Part shown: piece after piece, positions 44,457 to 55,223 of the stretch | How the letters are laid out: every line of letters begins with the position of its first letter | Position numbering within the stretch: position 1 is the first letter of the stretch | Assembly: GCF_042100115.1 (NCBI RefSeq) | Contig: NC_091273.1 | Location: 4,588,001-4,652,000 of the forward strand | DNA from: Alternaria dauci | Lineage: Eukaryota > Ascomycota > Dothideomycetes > Pleosporales > Pleosporaceae | Direction: 5' to 3' | DNA: 64,000 nt | The notes under the pieces: model-generated | The model's database searches: none | What the model saw: only the letters and a program-made list of their open reading frames with translations | What the model was told of the DNA's origin: nothing | Program-made: the position numbers and the translations under genes

Positions 44457-45934
44457 TCATACCAATTCTTTTGCTTGATGCTGGCCATGTGTCTTCCCAC
44501 CTTCGTAACCGTCCCGTGAATGCAACGACTGCGTAACGTTCACCTGCGTCGTCACGGTAATATTATGGCCCTCCAATGTTGCGGCTGCTCTGTTGTTGAG
44601 CATTGTCTCGCTCTCATTGCTGCTTCTGCTGCCAGCTGGTGAACTTCTGCCGGACGATATCTTGGTTATATGTTGTCCTGTCTTATCTTTGGCCGCATCA
44701 ATCGTGGTGAGTAGGTATGCTTTGCCGGCAGGACCATGGCCCGCGAATATGTTGTCCGAAGCTTTGTCGGAGTCGAGAGGTCCGTAGCTCTTGATCAGCG
44801 AGCGGTGGTTTGTGCCTCGTGCGTAAGCATTCGACTTTGGCTGCGATGCTTTGCGGCTACCTCTGCCGTCTGTGGATACAAGTATGGATCGGACCAAAGG
44901 CTTCAGGCAGGACAGATTGGCAGCGACCATGCCAACGCAACATTCGGCGACAGTCCATATGGTAAGGTTGCGCGAATCCCACAGCAAGTCGCCATCGCGA
45001 CCGTAGTTCGGCATGTATGAAAGCTTTACCAAAGCAGCGGTAGTGGCAAACGTGCCGAGGCCCAGAATGCATATGAGCGATGCTTTGTGACGGCGATTCA
45101 TCTGTATTCCCCAGAGCATGGGAATCTAGCCGCTGATCAGCAGGTTGTGATCGCGGTCAGGTGCGAGTGGGACTTACAGGTATTCCAAGCGAGAACGCAA
45201 TATCCGTGCAGATGTTCAATGCAGTATTGAGGTATGCTAGGACCTTAATCTGTGCATTGGACCAGCACCTGCCCTTGATACTTCGATCGTACATCATACG
45301 GATATCTGAACACTGCAACATTAATGTTATGAGACATCCGATTGTATATATACTCATGAAGACTGCGAAGCGTCAGCAATAGATACCAAAAATTTCGGTA
45401 CTTTTTGAGCTTACTCATGATTCCAATGACGATGCGTCGGTAGTAGGGCTTGACCGCGATTCTCAAGAGGAAAAAGCCAACCGATAGCTTCAGACAGCAT
45501 ATAGCGATGAGAAACAGAGGCTGAGTGATGAAGTTGAGCTTGAGAGCTGTTTTGAAGTCCTCTCGAGGAATGTCCTCGATATGTCTACCAGCACCGTAGG
45601 AAACCTGGGACACGATGATACCCTGTCCAACAAGACTCTATATATTCGTAAGCATCTTACAAGCAGACTAATCTCTTGTAACATACCAGTATCATCGTCA
45701 ACAACATCATATAGTCCTGGTGAAGCAGACAGTTAGTGATCCGATCAGCTGTTGCATGTACAGCTTACTTACATCCCAGCCAACATTCCTGATCATCTTG
45801 ATCCTGACATAGAGTCTTGCGATTGTGGTAATCATGGCCACGGTAGTTACGGCCAACGTGGACGTGAGAATGGTCGTACCCTCGTTCTCTACTGAATTCA
45901 TTTGTGCGTCTGCACGCTGGAATGGTGTAGACAT
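44457..45934 (-). CDS. Second Pth11-like integral membrane protein (fungal rhodopsin-fold domain)
   Basis: At least five exons on the minus strand. The chain starts MSTPFQRADAQMNSVENEGT (ATG at 45934) and TM1 is followed by RNVGWD-DYMMLLTMIL across the first intron. Further parts are GQGIIVSQVSYGAGRHIED, LFLIAICCLKLSVGFFLLRI in TM3, MSIYTIGCLITLMLQCSDIR in TM4 with the conserved Cys, then ALNICTDIAFSLGIP-IPMLW, and NLTIWTVAECCVGMVAANLS in TM7, a strong signature of this family. The cytosolic tail of about 100 residues is Ser/Thr/Asn-rich. Exon ends read are 45773, 45716, a small exon ending near 45690, and joins near 45415 and 45170. Pth11-type proteins sense surface or nutrient cues; function here is inference. 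The frame upstream of 45934 starts only with TTG. Confidence 0.88.
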
Positions 45935-48026
45935 TTTTGAGGAAACTGGTGATTCAAGCGTTCGCAAGCGACAACGGAGGTGTAGGAATCGACAGATCTC
46001 TCACATATAACAGGGACTATCTCAAGATGCGCCATCGAGCCTAAGGCTCAGGAGAGAGTAGTGTCGTGAGTTGTACCTAAGTGTTGGAAACATTGAACCA
46101 CTTTGGCGGATCGATAAACTGCGGACGTTCCAAGGCAGTGTAGTGAGTAACAGCAGCGACTCGTCGAGAGGGCTCCTATGCATGAGCGATATGTGCCGTC
46201 CGGTACACTGATGCAAGTCTGGCGAACAGGAGTCGGTAACCTCGGCACTATGGCCACACGCGTTCGGACAGGGTATTTTCCGGGGAAATCCTCGGACACG
46301 GTAGAGCTTCATCTATCGCAGGCGATGTTATGATTCCAATATGCAAGGCCTGAAACCATGAATCGCTTGAATCGTCTTGAGTTAGATCGCATGGAAGAGG
46401 GCTCGGATCTCATCCGAGATTTGGTGGTGGACGACAGTGTTCCGTATGACATGATACGCAGATATGTCTTCAATACCGAACGATCGGTCCAACACAGACT
46501 ATAGTGCGATGTTCTTGTCGTAAACGCGTCTGAAGATAGAAGAATGCTTGAAAGAGGAAAACCACCCGAAGACTGGGATAGTAATGGGCTGGAAGCTACT
46601 ACGAGGTATTGAGGAGGGATAGAGAGGGACGTAGAACGCACTTGGGTATGTTCTGGACGCCACAAAGGTTCTCTTGACTCGAGCTGCGAGTAAGATCGTA
46701 TAAAGGTGAACGGACATAATTCTTTTCGTGGCGAACAGCTGCAGAAGGGTTTTCACTGGTGCCGGAGAATTTGTTTTTCGATTGCGAGCATGCCGAAAAG
46801 GTTACAGCTCGTCAGGTTCATTCCGCCTAACGTGGATTGGATAGGCAGCCACTACTGAAACCTGAATTAAGCCAATTGATACCGCGTTGGTAAGTCGTGT
46901 CCGTCTCTATCAGACTTGTTAACCGGTGGCTACTCGATCGTGGTGGAGAGGAAAACACCAGTGGGGAAGATGGGACGGGACGAGGGGACCCCGGCGCTGG
47001 CGCCTTGGCAGCCTCGCATGACGCGCCTCACATATCGGACACGGACACCACTTCCAACCATTCTACCCAGCATGAACGACGGCCAATGTCTTCTTGGGAC
47101 CATTATGGAGCCTCTGCTACAAGAATGAAATGACTTCTAGTCTTTGTTCTCAGACTGCGCGACTCCACGCCATGAAATCTCTTCCATTCCATCCTGCGCA
47201 TTGGCGACACATATGCTGTAAGATTGCGGCACAGTCAGCTGCATATTGCTACTATATGCATCCGCGGCACATTTGTTGCCCTCCAAGAAGGTGGCTGAAA
47301 CAATGTTCCGAGAAATTAGGCACAACAGTACTTCCGAAAAAATTGTTGCTATAACATGCAAGTTTTCGATACCAGGATAACGGAAATACGCTCGTCGACT
47401 GCATCGTTGACGCAAGTCGGGAGCCCGCGTTGAAGCGGAGCCGGATCAAATACATCATGGACATACTGGGGCCCTCGACGTTGTGATAGGTGCATCTTTC
47501 ACAATGTGCCGGTACGCTCCACCACACCCTTTTCTAGGCCTCTGAGCGCTCGAACCATACCTACTGTAGCTCCATGCATCAACCTCGCTTGCGGAAATCA
47601 CCATGTTTGGGATAGTGACAGAATCTAGCCGAGTCTTCACGTTTTTTACTGACATGAACTGACATGTGCCCCGAACGTGCAAAATCCCATGGGCCAAGCA
47701 CGCAGTACTCATTGGCCTCGAGACTGCAGTACTTTCCGCATCACCCCGATACGCTCTGGTGATTTGATGATTAATGATCTGACCGCGCTTGTGGCTGCGG
47801 GAACAGCTCACACTACTTCTATCGGAGCTCAGAGACCTTTCGGTGACTTGTCACCGGCACAGGCAGTGGGTACAGTAGGCCTGATGGCTAATGCATCCGG
47901 ATAATCTACTAATACATTTATATACGGGCGTGCTGGTGATAAACCAGGCACAGTTTTCTCAGGATCCATCTCAGACACAACTGAGCGTGTCTCAATTCTC
48001 CCTTGATTCCAAAGTTGAACAACAAG
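45935..48026. other. Gene-poor region upstream of tyrosinase
   Basis: About 2.1 kb. I find no assured gene. A 48-codon plus-strand frame at 46358-46504 has protein-like composition but no other support. Minus-strand frames at 46309-46756 look unstructured. A TATA-like element precedes the tyrosinase gene. Confidence 0.45.
47917..47925 (+). promoter_or_regulatory. Candidate TATA box of the tyrosinase gene
   Basis: TTTATATAC lies about 100 bases upstream of the ATG at 48027, a plausible distance for a strongly regulated fungal gene. Sequence-only call. Confidence 0.4.
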
Positions 48027-49299
48027 ATGCGGCTCACCTCTCCCCTGACGCTGACCCTCCTCGCCGGCACGCTCTCGAGCGCACTGCCAGCCCCTCATGA
48101 TGTACCGACTGTACCTTCCGACGACCCATCTGTCGCGAACGAGCAACTTGAACAGCTGGCTTTGTTCGCTCAGCAGCAGACCAAGGCCACGCTGGAGGCC
48201 AACTCATCAAAGCGAGGGACCTGTAACATCTTCAACGTTGCGATACGCCGGGAATGGAACGATCTGTCGAAGTTGGAGCGCAAAGCCTATACTGATGCAG
48301 TAATCTGCCTCCAAGCCAAAAAGGCAAATACACCCGCTTCCGAGATGCCTGGCGCGAAGTCACGTTTCGACGACTTCGTTGGCAACCACATCAACCAGAC
48401 CGCGTTCATTCACTTCACTGGTACATTCCTTGGATGGCACAGATACTTCACGTGGCAGTACGAGCAAGCTCTCCGTAACGAGTGTGGTTACACGGGCTAC
48501 CAGCCGTACTGGAATTGGGCAAAGACTGCCGCCAGTGGTCTTGAGCAATCACCAATGCTCGATGGATCAGAGTACTCCATGTCTGGCAACGGAGAGTTCA
48601 TCCCAGGTGACGGAGAGGTTGTTCTCGCTGGTACCGGACCGCCAGAGATCCGTATCCCACGCGGCACCGGGGGTGGTTGCGTGAAGAGTGGTCCTTTCAA
48701 GGATATGAGTGAGTCTCGCCATGGAGCATATTGATGGACTACACACTAACATACCTTCCACAGGCGTCAACCTCGGACCTGTTTCCTTGGGCACGATCAA
48801 CGGATCCACTCTGTCAAACGGCAATGGCTATGGCTACAATCCCAGATGCCTGAAACGTGATCTGACCGACTACGCTAATCAGAAGTGGGCCGACGCACCA
48901 GCTATTGCCAGCTTGATTCTCAAGAACCAAGATATCTGGAACTTCCAGATGACTATGCAAGGCTGGCCTGGAGGTCAAAATATTGGTGTGCACGGCGGCG
49001 GTCACTTCTCCATAGGTGGTGATCCTGGCCGCGACGTCAATGTCTCGCCTGGTGACCCGCTCTTCTACCTCCACCACGCTATGGTTGACCGTACGTGGTG
49101 GATGTGGCAACAACTGGATAAGAAGACCCGTACCAGTGGAGAGGGAATTGTCGGTACTGGCACTTTCCTGAATGAGCCTCCTTCTGCAAACACCACTCTT
49201 GAGACCGTCATCGACCTTGGCTACGCGGCCCAACCAGCAGTCACCATGGAGGATATCATGGACACGACTGAGGGGCCGTTTTGCTACATCTATATCTAA
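48027..49299 (+). CDS. Secreted short tyrosinase / polyphenol oxidase
   Basis: Two exons (48027..48708 and 48764..49299) give 405 residues. The signal peptide is MRLTSPLTLTLLAGTLSSAL, then PAP. The type-3 copper centre is complete. The CuA ligands are the His in FVGNHINQTAFIH (two) and LGWHRYFTWQYE; the CuB ligands are in VHGGGHFSIGGDPG and DPLFYLHHAMVDRTWW. The chain lacks the long C-terminal shielding domain of classical mushroom tyrosinases, so it belongs to the short secreted group, which includes fungal catechol/o-aminophenol oxidases. The reaction is oxidation of phenols or o-aminophenols to quinones; the exact substrate and whether monophenolase activity exists cannot be told. An Asn-rich segment (GTINGSTLSNGNGYGYNPRC) lies between the copper sites. 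The upstream region is long and holds a TATA-like element. Confidence 0.94.
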
Positions 49300-49443
49300 G
49301 CTTTACAGAATGTATCAGCGGTGTCTTTGCAGTTCTTCTGTACAAAGAAACTCACACATAATATGAGGCATAATCTTAGAAAGCATCATAACACGACTGC
49401 ATAACCTCTTGAAATGTCGACAGGTGCCCAGGCTGTGACATAT

Positions 49444-50733
49444 CTATACAGCATAAGATGCGTACTTCTCTTTCCACCTCCACATCCTCGCACATCCGAC
49501 CAACACACCACCACTGATCATACAGGCAGCCGCCACCTTCATCACAATCTGCTCTCCCTTGCTGCTTCCTTCAAGCAACGCCGCCGCTCCAAGGATACCC
49601 CCAAAGACACTCAGCCCAGCCAACCCCATGACAATAGCCACACGCGCAGGCATATCGTCCTCCCACCTCCCCTCGACTTTCTTGCTGAGGAACGAAGCCG
49701 TCACAATCATATGCAGCGACAGTATCGCACCAAGCGCAACACCATATACCCCAGCAAGTGGAACAAAGGCATAGAGCCGGGGATACAGCACCGGCGCAAG
49801 ACCAACCGCACCAGCGAGCACAGAAGCAGCCACGAAAATATTGACAGCTCCAACCGTTTTCAAACTCTTCAAGTTTGCTGCCAGTGATCCCGAAACAGCC
49901 GCAACACCCAGCATGCCGAGTGCCCCATAGGCCGCCGTATCTGGGAAGAAAAGGCCAGGCACCTGCGTCAGTAACACGATGCCGAAGACTGGATATACCA
50001 ACACGCCCATAAAAACAAGAGTATAACCCAGAATAAACCACATCCCACCACCTCTTACGTCGCCGAAGAAGCCCTTTGGCATACAAAGATGGAGTTTATA
50101 CCTCTGCGTCGAGGGTTTCTCTTCGTCCGGCTTCAGTCTTACGAGTAAGAGGAACGCAGCAAGCAACGTAGCGCCCATGACGCCTCCGCTATACACATAC
50201 GCCAATCCACCGCCGCTGTTGTTATCGCCACCAAGACCAACTCCTCGGAAAGCAAAGCGCGCAATAACCGTATACACGACTGCGCCAGCGAAACCCGCGA
50301 ACCCAGACTGTACAGAAACCAGTGGTACATCGTTCCGGTAATGCGTTGCAAGGACCAGCGTACTGATTGTAAAACACGTCCCCAGCGCTCCTCCCAGAAC
50401 CAGTCCGCGCAAGAGTAAGATGGCAATGTAGTTCTTTTGGACTTTGTAGCTGAGAAACTCAGAGGTAGTCGCTATAGCAATGGCGAAGCCGAAGATGATC
50501 TTCCAAGCCCAACTCGACCACCAATATTCATGTTTTCGGTTGACGAGCGCGTTGTAGAGACAGCCGGCAGATAGTGGGGAAGCGAATAGAATGGCGATTT
50601 GCAGGCCGATAACTACAGCGAGAGACACGAGCGACTTTGTGGGAAACACGCTTGTGAAGTCGTGTTCTAGCCTTGCGGCTGATGAAAGGGGAACCCCGAG
50701 GAAGTTGAAGGAAACGAGCGCTTGGGCGTACAT
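49444..50733 (-). CDS. MFS transporter, MCT-like
   Basis: A single long frame of 429 residues with about 11 hydrophobic segments, for example LVSLAVVIGLQIAILFASPL, YIAILLLRGLVLGGALGTCF, WFILGYTLVFMGVLVYPVFG and GVYGVALGAILSLHMIVTAS. A hydrophilic loop sits in the middle (RLKPDEEKPSTQRYKLHLC), as between the two six-helix halves of MFS proteins. The overall style fits the monocarboxylate-transporter-like group, but I see no motif that fixes the substrate. The ATG at 50733 comes straight after a CCACCCACAG sequence that would make a fine acceptor, and one helix seems to be missing, so an upstream exon is possible. The frames upstream (to 51117) are not hydrophobic and I could not join one. It converges with the tyrosinase gene. 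Confidence 0.8.
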   Translation of the reverse strand: MYAQALVSFNFLGVPLSSAARLEHDFTSVFPTKSLVSLAVVIGLQIAILFASPLSAGCLYNALVNRKHEYWWSSWAWKIIFGFAIAIATTSEFLSYKVQKNYIAILLLRGLVLGGALGTCFTISTLVLATHYRNDVPLVSVQSGFAGFAGAVVYTVIARFAFRGVGLGGDNNSGGGLAYVYSGGVMGATLLAAFLLLVRLKPDEEKPSTQRYKLHLCMPKGFFGDVRGGGMWFILGYTLVFMGVLVYPVFGIVLLTQVPGLFFPDTAAYGALGMLGVAAVSGSLAANLKSLKTVGAVNIFVAASVLAGAVGLAPVLYPRLYAFVPLAGVYGVALGAILSLHMIVTASFLSKKVEGRWEDDMPARVAIVMGLAGLSVFGGILGAAALLEGSSKGEQIVMKVAAACMISGGVLVGCARMWRWKEKYASYAV

Positions 50734-51408
50734 TCTGTGGGTGGTAGGTTAGCGCGTGGTGCACTGCAGTATCAAAGGAATGGGGTGGAGTACGATTGGT
50801 TCCGGTGTCTATGGGCTCGCTTGGGTGGTAAGGACACAGCATCGAGAGGGTTGCCTGCGATGCTGCCTTGGTTCCATTTCTTCCTTGTGGCGGGCTCATT
50901 GAAGTTGCCTTGGCGAACGGCGGATATGCTGGGTGGTCCGGAGGTTGGTCGACGAGGCATTCTGCGGGGTTGTCGAAGATGGGCGTGGAGCTGTCGACGT
51001 ATGGTGAGTGATGTCGTCGAGGTTCCAATTCGTGGATATTCCGGTAATGGAGAACGACGGGGAAGAAGAGAATGAGAAGACGTGATCAATGTGCAAACGA
51101 GCCGGAGTACAAGCCATGATTGACTAATGGAGTCTGTTGTCGTGGTGGGCCTGTCAAACGCATTAATTCCATGTCAGTGCCGCCAATGATGTCGATCCGT
51201 AAATGTACCGTCACACGGAGAACCCTAGTATATCATCCTGACAAGCGAAGAAATGTCATTCATTCTTACCATACCGCCATTAATTTTCCCAGCTACCTTT
51301 GACCAAGGAAAACACCTAACCGCAATCCACAGATGGTCATAGCAAATCCCATAAAACGACCCAAAAACGCCAAAAGCCCAATTTCCTTTTCCTACTTACA
51401 AGCGGACC
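50734..51408. other. Promoter region of the MFS gene, possible missed 5' exon
   Basis: Several overlapping minus-strand frames cover 50734-51117 without a recognisable domain. The right part must hold the 3' UTR of the SH3 gene. I support no separate gene. Confidence 0.4.
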
Positions 51409-52187
51409 CTAGAAGATGGAGTTGACAATGTTACCACCAATCGTCGCACCCGCACCAAAGATGGCCGCATTACCCAACTTCTTTCCAAACTTCTTGCCAT
51501 TCGCCTCCATCTTGCTGGGCTCCGCAGGCGGCCCCGCATGCGCACCGCTCGCAACATCAAGCGGCATGTTGCCGTAGTTGCTCGGCGCAGGCGCAGAAGG
51601 CGTGTAAGCAGGCACAACGCTCTTCTCCTCCTTGCGGACGTAGCTCGCCGGGAAGATGCCTTCCATGCCCGTGCGCTCGTTGCGTCCCTTCCACCACTCG
51701 TTGTTCATGTACTCTGTGACGACGACCTTGTCGTTGGGCATGAGGGCCAGGTCGCCCGCGTCCTGGGCGTTGTACTGGTACATGGCGGAGGCATGGGCGA
51801 GGACGGGGGGCCCGGCGGGGGTAGCGGGGACGGAGGGGTACGCGGGCGGCGGGGCGTTGGCGACAGTGTTGTCGGCGTAGTAGCCGACGTTTGGCGTGCT
51901 CTTCTTCTCGGGCGGCGGCGTCGGCTCGCTCTTGATGGCGAGCGACGAGAGTTGGGCCGTGGGCACGGCGGGGAGGGCGCGCGCGCTGTTTTCGGCGCTG
52001 ACGGGGAGCTGCGCGGCAATGGTGTCGTGCTGGGCTGGGGTGATGACGTTGGATTCGACGAGGAATTCGAGGTTCTGCGCGGTGGCATCAGCATGGGGTG
52101 GCAGTCAGGAGTTCAGCTGGGCCGGCTTACGTTCTTGATGTCGCGAAGCGACCGGTTGATCATTGCATTTCTGAAGCTGTCCGCCAT
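51409..52187 (-). CDS. SH3-domain protein of the LSB1/PIN3 type (Las17-binding)
   Basis: Two exons (52187..52131 and 52074..51409) give 240 residues. The N-terminus SFRNAMINRSLRDIKNNLEF, continued by LVESNVITPAQHDTIAAQLP across the intron, is the conserved N-terminal block of yeast Lsb1 and Lsb2/Pin3. A single SH3 domain follows: HASAMYQYNAQDAGDLALMP, then NDKVVVTEYMNNEWWKGRNE and GIFPASYVR. The C-terminus is Pro/Ala/Ser-rich and ends in a small amphipathic glycine-rich segment (KKLGNAAIFGAGATIGGNIV). Yeast members bind Las17/WASP and tune actin patch assembly; Lsb2/Pin3 also promotes prion formation. Those roles are carried over from yeast. A 323-residue antisense frame across this gene is a shadow. 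Confidence 0.9.
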
Positions 52188-52633
52188 GATGGGTGAATGT
52201 ATTTGGGAAATCGACGTTGCTGGGGATGTGCAAGAGTCAATCGCAGGTAGCCGTTCAAAGGGATTGTGTATAGGGAGGAAGCGGTCAGAGAATGCAGCGA
52301 CGGGAGTCGTGCCTTGGGGTCGACTTGATACGAGCGCGAGCAGGCTAGCGGCGCACCACTTCGGAACTTCTGCGCCGCAATGGGGCTGTGCTCGTGTTGG
52401 CTGCGCAACCCGTGCAGCATGCCGACTTTGCTTCTTCACTAAAACCGCCATCGAACCTAGATTGACATTGATCGTTGACACGTGTTTCTTTTTCATGCAT
52501 TCTCTCTAAAAGACGGCTCTTGCCTGTCATTGTTCACACCCGCGTCCGCCAAGGTCTAAGCGTGGCTTGACTACTCAGGTACCAGTAAGGCCCCACTCAT
52601 CCCCCATATATTTTTACTCGTCTACCTCAACAC
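52188..52633. other. Intergenic: promoter of the SH3 gene
   Basis: No gene seen. Both neighbours are on the minus strand, so this holds the SH3 gene's 5' region and the SDR gene's 3' UTR. Confidence 0.4.
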
Positions 52634-53416
52634 TCACAACTGCGACAAGAAGACCTGCTTGTACATCTCCTGCCTCTTGTTCTCAAACGCATCAAAAGCC
52701 TTGCCCACAAACCCCACCGGAATCTGGTCCTTGCCCTCCACCAACCCCTTCCAAGCCTCATCCGTAAATTCACTCAGCGGCATGCCGATGTTACCCCCGT
52801 CCTTGATATCCGGCTGGTGTTTTGCATCGTGCAACTCCGTCTGCACCGCCGGCGGGAAGATTTCAATCACCTTGATGTTTCCTGGTCCGTTTGCCAGTTG
52901 ATGGCGGAGAACGAGGATCATGTGATGCAGCGCCGCTTTCGAGGCGCAGTAGTTTGGACAACGCGGCAGGGGCAGGAGCGCCAGTCCAGACGTCGTGTAG
53001 ATGAGCGACGTTTCCTTGTCCTGCTTCTGAAGAAACGGGATAAAGGCCGTGGTAAGATGCATGTACGACAGGTAGTTTGTCCTAAACTCCATCTCCAGCA
53101 CATCCAGGTCCACCGTCTCGGGCTTGGAGAAGTCGAATCCGCGCTGGATGCCCGAGTTGAGGAAGACAGAGTCGAGGTCCGGGTGCTTGCTCGTTACATC
53201 CTTTACGAAACTTGGAATCTCCTCGAGCTTCGTGATGTCGAATGCGACAGTCGAGACTTTGTCGCTGCCGTGCTTCTTCTGGAATTCGTCGAGCTTCTCT
53301 TGTCGTCGGCCGACCACTATGGCGTGTTTGCCGTCTGCTACAATCTTCTCTGCGAGTGCCCACCCAATGCCGGACGTCGCGCCCAGCACAAGGACCTTGT
53401 GGTATTTAAGAGACAT
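52634..53416 (-). CDS. Short-chain dehydrogenase/reductase (DltE-like)
   Basis: A single-exon gene of 260 residues. The cofactor loop is VLVLGATSGIGWALAEKIV, the next basic motif VVGRRQEKLDEF suggests NADP, the structural motif is VFLNSGIQRG (NSG in place of the common NAG), and the active site is LIYTTSGLALLPLPRCPNYC followed by ASK, giving a canonical YxxxK. PPAVQTELHD comes after the active site. The group resembles bacterial DltE-type and other fungal SDRs of unknown substrate. No signal peptide or membrane segment is seen, so it is probably cytosolic. Confidence 0.93.
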   Translation of the reverse strand: MSLKYHKVLVLGATSGIGWALAEKIVADGKHAIVVGRRQEKLDEFQKKHGSDKVSTVAFDITKLEEIPSFVKDVTSKHPDLDSVFLNSGIQRGFDFSKPETVDLDVLEMEFRTNYLSYMHLTTAFIPFLQKQDKETSLIYTTSGLALLPLPRCPNYCASKAALHHMILVLRHQLANGPGNIKVIEIFPPAVQTELHDAKHQPDIKDGGNIGMPLSEFTDEAWKGLVEGKDQIPVGFVGKAFDAFENKRQEMYKQVFLSQL

Positions 53417-53815
53417 GCTGTAAGTTTAAATCGAGTGGCCTTTTGCTATGCAGGTATGCAAGATGCATCTGGGAATCAAGCGGTTTTGTAGCGGAGCTCA
53501 ACTAATCATGGAAACATCATCAATGCCGCTGCCAGGCAATCTTTACCCTGTTTCGATATGCACTACAGACCCCACCATAGCTGGATCTCGGTGTTAACGG
53601 ACTTTGCAAGGGAAGAGTAAGTGATGCCGTGGTGCGCATCTAGAACGGGTACGTCATGGTGGACATGTGAGTCGGGCGTTCGGCAGTTGCAACGTACCAC
53701 CTCGCCTTCGGCTTTCTGCATTCTCCGATTCGACAGCGCAAAAACTTAAAACTTTACCTACACGAGTGTGTAGAGTTCACTTCTTAGTCTCCACACGACG
53801 TCTATTTAGTTTGGC
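53417..53815. other. Intergenic: promoter of the SDR gene
   Basis: About 400 bases without a supported gene, between two minus-strand genes. Confidence 0.4.
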
Positions 53816-54803
53816 CTACTTTGAATAGCCATGCATAGATTCCATCGTTCCCGGCGCCCCGTACCTGTGGTCGACCACCTCATCGGTACGAAGGCGCGGT
53901 ATAACTGCTCTCTCATTCCTCTCGAACCACACATGCCCCTTTCCTCTTACAAACGTTGCCATTGGCTCTTTTTGTCCTTCATTCTCCGCCAGCTCCAGGA
54001 AGAACTCTGCATGGCCCGGCCCGGAAATGTGATGCATCGCCTTTCCATCTGGCGTCCGCTCGTCCACATAGTAGAAACGATAGCCCTTCGAAGCAAAGCT
54101 AGGAGTAGCGACCAGTGTCTGTATCAGATACCAGGAACTCGATTTTCCAAGTCCGAGCATGAGGAACTCGGGCGTGATCTAAGTTTGTGAGTGAGCTTTC
54201 TAAGTCGATGTAAAGACCGATACTCTTACGTGTGTGGGCCCCGAATTACCAGTATAGATAAAAGTCTTCTTCACCTCTTCAGGCAGCTCACCGAAGCCTC
54301 TCACTGCTGCTTGGGCAGCGGCGTAGGCGCTCACAGTGTTGATCGCGAGATCCCTTTGAAAATCTTGCAGTGGCGCGGAGACAGGGTTGGACGGTACAGG
54401 GCCCAAGGACCAGGAATAGGCTGTTTCGATGTAAGCTATTGGCAGAAAGTCTGTGCAAAAGAAGCCTCCCGCAGGCTGCCTCTTGACCCTCCAGCACCTC
54501 GTTCTAATGCGCATCCCTCTGACTGACACCTCGCAAAACCACCGTAAACAGAGAGGCCGACTCACGATTGTAGACCACAACATTAGGGACTCCTAACTCC
54601 TGCTTCACTTTCTCAAAGATTGGCTCCATTACGCGGGGGTCGCTAAAATCGGCAGTCAAAACCATATCCGCATACGCTTTGACATTTGGCTTGATTGTGC
54701 GAGCCACGGCTGCAATCTTGTATCCTTGGCTCCTAAACAATGCTAATGACGAGGTTCCGACGTTCATTCCTGCACCTAGGAAGAGAAGGATCTTGTGAGC
54801 CAT
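53816..54803 (-). CDS. Atypical SDR-fold protein lacking the usual active site
   Basis: Three exons (54803..54566, 54420..54230, 54178..53816) give 263 residues. The N-terminal Rossmann strand and loop are ILLFLGAGMNVGTSSLALFR, followed by YKIAAVARTIKP and ADMVLTADFSDP, so a dinucleotide-binding fold is clear. In place of the NNAG motif there is VVVYNPYSWSLGPV (restored by the first splice). The strand where the catalytic Ser is expected reads FIYTGNSGPTH-ITPEF, and the helix where YxxxK is expected reads LMLGLGKSSSWYLI, with Leu at the Tyr position. The C-terminal half includes YYVDERTPDGKAMHHISGPG. It is probably not a standard dehydrogenase and may be a cofactor-binding or diverged enzyme. 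All introns have canonical borders. Confidence 0.85.
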
Positions 54804-55223
54804 AATAGCAAAGAAGTGCGGCAGTATTGTTAGTCAAGACTCCTGGGACAGCTAAATGGAGGAGAAGGTGAACAGGCGGCGAGACGGCGGGCGAGCCAAA
54901 CATTTAAATGTAGACATCCATGTACATATGGCTTTGAGCTGACAAAGCGGCGCAACGGTATATCCATAGCTTGACTCCGATGCTTCCATGGTCACGTCGC
55001 TGCATGCATTCCGATGCTGGAGCTCGAAGCCTTGGCGAAACTGATTCCCTTACACGTACTAGCCTATAATCTAACCGTAGGCGCTACTACTAAGAGCAGC
55101 AGCTGAACTTCACCCACACGATTATATGATGAACTAACAGTGTATTTTGCTGCTACTGTCTAGCAAAGCGGGGTATCAAATTATACTACTATTCAAAGCC
55201 GTCACATCCGCGCAACCAAATCA
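54804..55223. other. Intergenic: promoter of the atypical SDR gene
   Basis: No gene seen between two minus-strand genes. Confidence 0.4.

Noticed and set aside
49571..50086. 171-residue minus-strand frame rich in Cys and Trp
   Set aside because: Shifted-frame shadow of the MFS transporter.
51538..52509. 323-residue plus-strand open frame
   Set aside because: Antisense of the SH3-domain gene; Arg/Val/Gly-rich low complexity typical of a shadow frame.
52817..53491. 224-residue plus-strand open frame
   Set aside because: Antisense of the SDR gene at 52634-53416, whose motifs are unambiguous.
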